From contig SLQK01000229.1 of assembly GCA_007131525.1 (NCBI GenBank), positions 1-5,824 of the forward strand: a stretch of 5,824 nt of DNA, in the 5' to 3' direction. This DNA is from Nitriliruptoraceae bacterium. GTDB lineage: Bacteria > Actinomycetota > Nitriliruptoria > Nitriliruptorales > Nitriliruptoraceae. Positions 4,431-5,824 of this stretch are shown in pieces. The translations under genes and the position numbers were made by a program. The stretch's first letter is position 1, and each line of letters opens with the position of its first letter. The notes beneath the pieces were generated by a model that was given only the letters and a program-made list of their open reading frames with translations, was not told the origin of the DNA and did not search any database.

Positions 4431-5672
4431 TTGGACGAGCAGGGCCGCGAGGCGCAGCCGGTGCTGCGCAGCTTCCTCGAAGCGGTCGGCGATCGGGTGA
4501 CGCCGACGGCGGTGTCGAAGCCGACCCTGACCGAGCTCTGCCACGCGCTGGAGGACCTGGTCATCACCGAGGACCTCGCGGGCACGGTGATCGCCGGGTT
4601 CCAGCACGCCCGCTTCTGGGCCGTCGAGCGCGACCGCTACGTGGCGATGACCGCCGACCCACGCCGGCGGGCCGTGGTGTTCACCGCCGACGAGGTGGTC
4701 ACCGCTGCTGCGGACGATGCCGCAACCTCGGTGTCCCACCTGGTGCTCGGCGAGGATCATCCGCTGGCCCGGGAGTGGTTCGTGGTGGCGTTGAACGAGG
4801 CGTTCAGCGCCGTGCTCTTCGGTCGGGAGCTCACCCGCTCCGGTGAAGCAGCCGACGGTCGGCGGCTGTTCCTGGCCGTGTGGAGCTTCGATCCGCAGGT
4901 GGTGGACCAGCTGCTGGCGGTGCTGAGCGACGCGCTGGGTGACGAGGTCCCGGGCGCCCGCTCCCAGCTGGCTGCGGCGCGCGGTGCGCACCCACCGCGC
5001 CACGCCGCACCCGGTGTCGGGCAGCGCTTCACCAGTGCGGTCATGGAGCGGTTGGAGGCCGCCACGCAACGGGCGTTGGCCGCCGAGGCCGAGCTCCACG
5101 AGCTCCGACACGGAGGGGTGGGAGACGACCTGGCGGGCCCCGACGTCGCGACCGCAGCGCCTGCCGAGACCCGGGACCAGCACGCACCCGCCCCGGCAGC
5201 CGTGCACGCCACCGGGACATCGCCCGGAACGGACGAGCCGCCGGATCACCCGAGCGCCGCGGCGCCGCGACCGGCCGATGACCGCTCGGGGGCCGACGCC
5301 TCGGCGGCGCGGGTGAGGGACGGACGTCAGGCGCTGGTCATCGATGAGGACGCCGCGATGCGGGGGTTCCTCGAGGCGCTGCTCCGTCGGGCGGGGTGGG
5401 AGGTGGCCACGGCAGCCTCGGTGGCGGAGGCGGTCGACGTGCTGCAACGCACACGATGCGACGTGCTGCTCCTCGACCTGCCGCTGCGGGGTCCGGGGGA
5501 GGCCGCGCTGACCGAGCTCGAGCGCATCCAGCCCGGGATCCGGCAGCGCACCGCCCTGCTGGCCGACGACCCCCCGCTCACGGGACGGGTCAACGGGCGC
5601 CCCGTGCTCGTCAAGCCGGTCACGTGGTCGGACCTCGAAGCGGTGCTGGGGACCCTCACGGCGGCGCTTTGA
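4431..5672 (+). CDS. DICT sensory domain fused to a divergent response-regulator receiver domain
   Basis: The gene encodes 413 residues and ends with TGA at 5670-5672. Start TTG 4431 has a near-perfect GAGGTGAG ribosome binding site (4418-4425) five bases upstream. Residues about 30-165 resemble a DICT domain, named for its presence in diguanylate cyclases and two-component proteins: LTELCHALEDLVI, VIAGFQHARFWA, RYVAMTADPRRRAVVFTADEV, LVLGEDHPLAREWFVVAL and a closing strand LFLAVWSFDP. A helix at about 198-227 follows, then an Ala/Pro-rich disordered linker of about 70 residues (228-297). Residues 298-413 resemble a receiver: ALVIDED gives the acidic pair Asp305/Glu306, DVLLLDLPL gives the likely phosphoacceptor Asp349, and VLVKPVT gives the conserved Lys395. 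The switch Thr/Ser is replaced by Ala378, and the segment between it and the Lys is only 17 residues with Pro and Gly, so helix 4 seems shortened. No output domain (DNA-binding, GGDEF, kinase) is present. It is probably cytoplasmic and acts by protein contact. Domain calls are by pattern recognition. Confidence 0.8.
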   Translation: MDEQGREAQPVLRSFLEAVGDRVTPTAVSKPTLTELCHALEDLVITEDLAGTVIAGFQHARFWAVERDRYVAMTADPRRRAVVFTADEVVTAAADDAATSVSHLVLGEDHPLAREWFVVALNEAFSAVLFGRELTRSGEAADGRRLFLAVWSFDPQVVDQLLAVLSDALGDEVPGARSQLAAARGAHPPRHAAPGVGQRFTSAVMERLEAATQRALAAEAELHELRHGGVGDDLAGPDVATAAPAETRDQHAPAPAAVHATGTSPGTDEPPDHPSAAAPRPADDRSGADASAARVRDGRQALVIDEDAAMRGFLEALLRRAGWEVATAASVAEAVDVLQRTRCDVLLLDLPLRGPGEAALTELERIQPGIRQRTALLADDPPLTGRVNGRPVLVKPVTWSDLEAVLGTLTAAL

Positions 5673-5697
5673 CCGGGGTGGGAGGGGGGCGTACCCT
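5669..5697 (+). promoter_or_regulatory. Putative promoter of tRNA-His overlapping the DICT gene stop codon
   Basis: TTGACC at 5669-5674 and TACCCT at 5692-5697 are separated by exactly 17 bases, a strong sigma-70 type match. The -35 box contains the last two bases of the TGA stop and spans its first. Transcription would begin near 5704, about 29 bases before the tRNA. Confidence 0.6.
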
Positions 5698-5704
5698 CCG
5701 CCAG

Positions 5705-5725
5705 CGCGCCGGTTCCGCCGGCGCG
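5705..5725 (+). other. 8-bp GC hairpin in the tRNA-His leader
   Basis: CGCGCCGG (5705-5712) pairs perfectly with CCGGCGCG (5718-5725) around the loop TTCCG. It begins about where the predicted tRNA-His transcript would start and ends seven bases before the tRNA. It may instead be the terminator of the DICT gene, but no T-run follows and it would then sit between the tRNA promoter and the tRNA. Confidence 0.5.
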
Positions 5726-5732
5726 TCGCCAT

Positions 5733-5808
5733 GGTGGGTGTAGCTCAGTCCGGTTAGAGCGCCTGGTTGTGGTCCAGGAGGCCGGGGGTTCAAGTCCCCT
5801 CATCCACC
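5733..5808 (+). tRNA. tRNA-His (anticodon GUG), CCA not encoded
   Basis: A complete cloverleaf is visible. The acceptor stem has the extra G-1 of tRNA-His at 5733 opposite C73 at 5808, followed by GTGGGTG (5734-5740) with CATCCAC (5801-5807), including one G-U pair. The D stem is GCTC/GAGC (5743-5746/5757-5760). The anticodon stem CCTGG/CCAGG (5762-5766/5774-5778) encloses loop TTGTGGT with GTG at 5769-5771. The T stem GGGGG/CCCCT (5784-5788/5796-5800) encloses TTCAAGT. The bases after C73 are CTC, so CCA must be added by the nucleotidyltransferase, unlike the tRNA-Arg of this window. G-1 is the identity element for histidyl-tRNA synthetase and here is encoded. Confidence 0.97.
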
Positions 5809-5823
5809 CTCCCGATGCGGGAG
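5809..5823 (+). terminator. Perfect 6-bp hairpin directly after tRNA-His
   Basis: CTCCCG (5809-5814) pairs with CGGGAG (5818-5823) around the triloop ATG, starting at the base after the tRNA discriminator. This is the position expected for a tRNA terminator. Whether a T-run follows cannot be seen, because the window ends one base later. Confidence 0.5.
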
Positions 5824-5824
5824 C

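Noticed and set aside
2222..4846. An 874-residue open frame on the plus strand
   Set aside because: It runs antisense through pirin, across the divergent promoter region and out of frame through the DUF4236 and DICT genes. Its product is a low-complexity Arg/Gly/Pro/Ala mix, as expected of a stop-poor frame in GC-rich DNA.
3240..5732. An 830-residue open frame on the minus strand
   Set aside because: It is antisense to both plus-strand genes, which have recognisable domains and ribosome binding sites. Its composition is Arg/Gly/His-rich without any domain.
1..5824. CRISPR array, insertion sequence, toxin-antitoxin pair or phage genes
   Set aside because: No regularly spaced repeats, transposase-like frames, terminal inverted repeats or short overlapping gene pairs with suitable signals were found.

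Overview
This is a chromosomal window from a very GC-rich bacterium. Codon third positions are overwhelmingly G or C, GTG and TTG start codons are common, and several starts carry strong GAGG/GGGAG ribosome binding sites. The gene families present (a LytR-CpsA-Psr cell-wall ligase, a DUF4236 protein, a DICT-domain regulator) fit a high-GC Actinomycetota. A deep-branching lineage such as Nitriliruptoria or Acidimicrobiia is possible, but the sequence alone does not settle this. No mobile element, CRISPR array or phage gene was seen.

Layout from left to right. (1) 1-150: the C-terminal end of a c-type cytochrome whose haem-binding part lies outside the window. (2) 185-261: tRNA-Arg(UCU) with an encoded CCA, preceded by a promoter-like pair that overlaps the cytochrome stop codon. 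(3) 283-313: a GC-rich hairpin between the tRNA and the convergent minus-strand genes. (4) 325-3166, minus strand: pirin, then an LCP-family protein starting 2 bases after the pirin stop, then a 94-residue two-helix membrane protein. (5) 3167-3296: a divergent intergenic region with a 9-bp inverted repeat whose two arms contain the -10-like boxes of the two outward promoters. (6) 3297-4355, plus strand: a DUF4236-family protein with an uncharacterised C-terminal domain. (7) 4431-5672, plus strand: a DICT sensory domain joined through a helix and an Ala/Pro-rich linker to a divergent response-regulator receiver domain. (8) 5733-5808: tRNA-His(GUG), with a good promoter whose -35 box overlaps the preceding stop codon, followed by a perfect short hairpin at the window edge.

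The minus-strand genes look like one transcription unit led by pirin. Its LCP member would act outside the membrane, attaching anionic polymers to peptidoglycan or a related job. The plus-strand pair could form a unit, but neither protein has a recognisable output domain, so its role is unknown. Most of the window is ordinary core-type chromosome. The parts most worth a second look are the DICT-receiver fusion with its degenerate receiver, the LCP protein with an altered PRD motif, and the tRNA promoters built into upstream stop codons.
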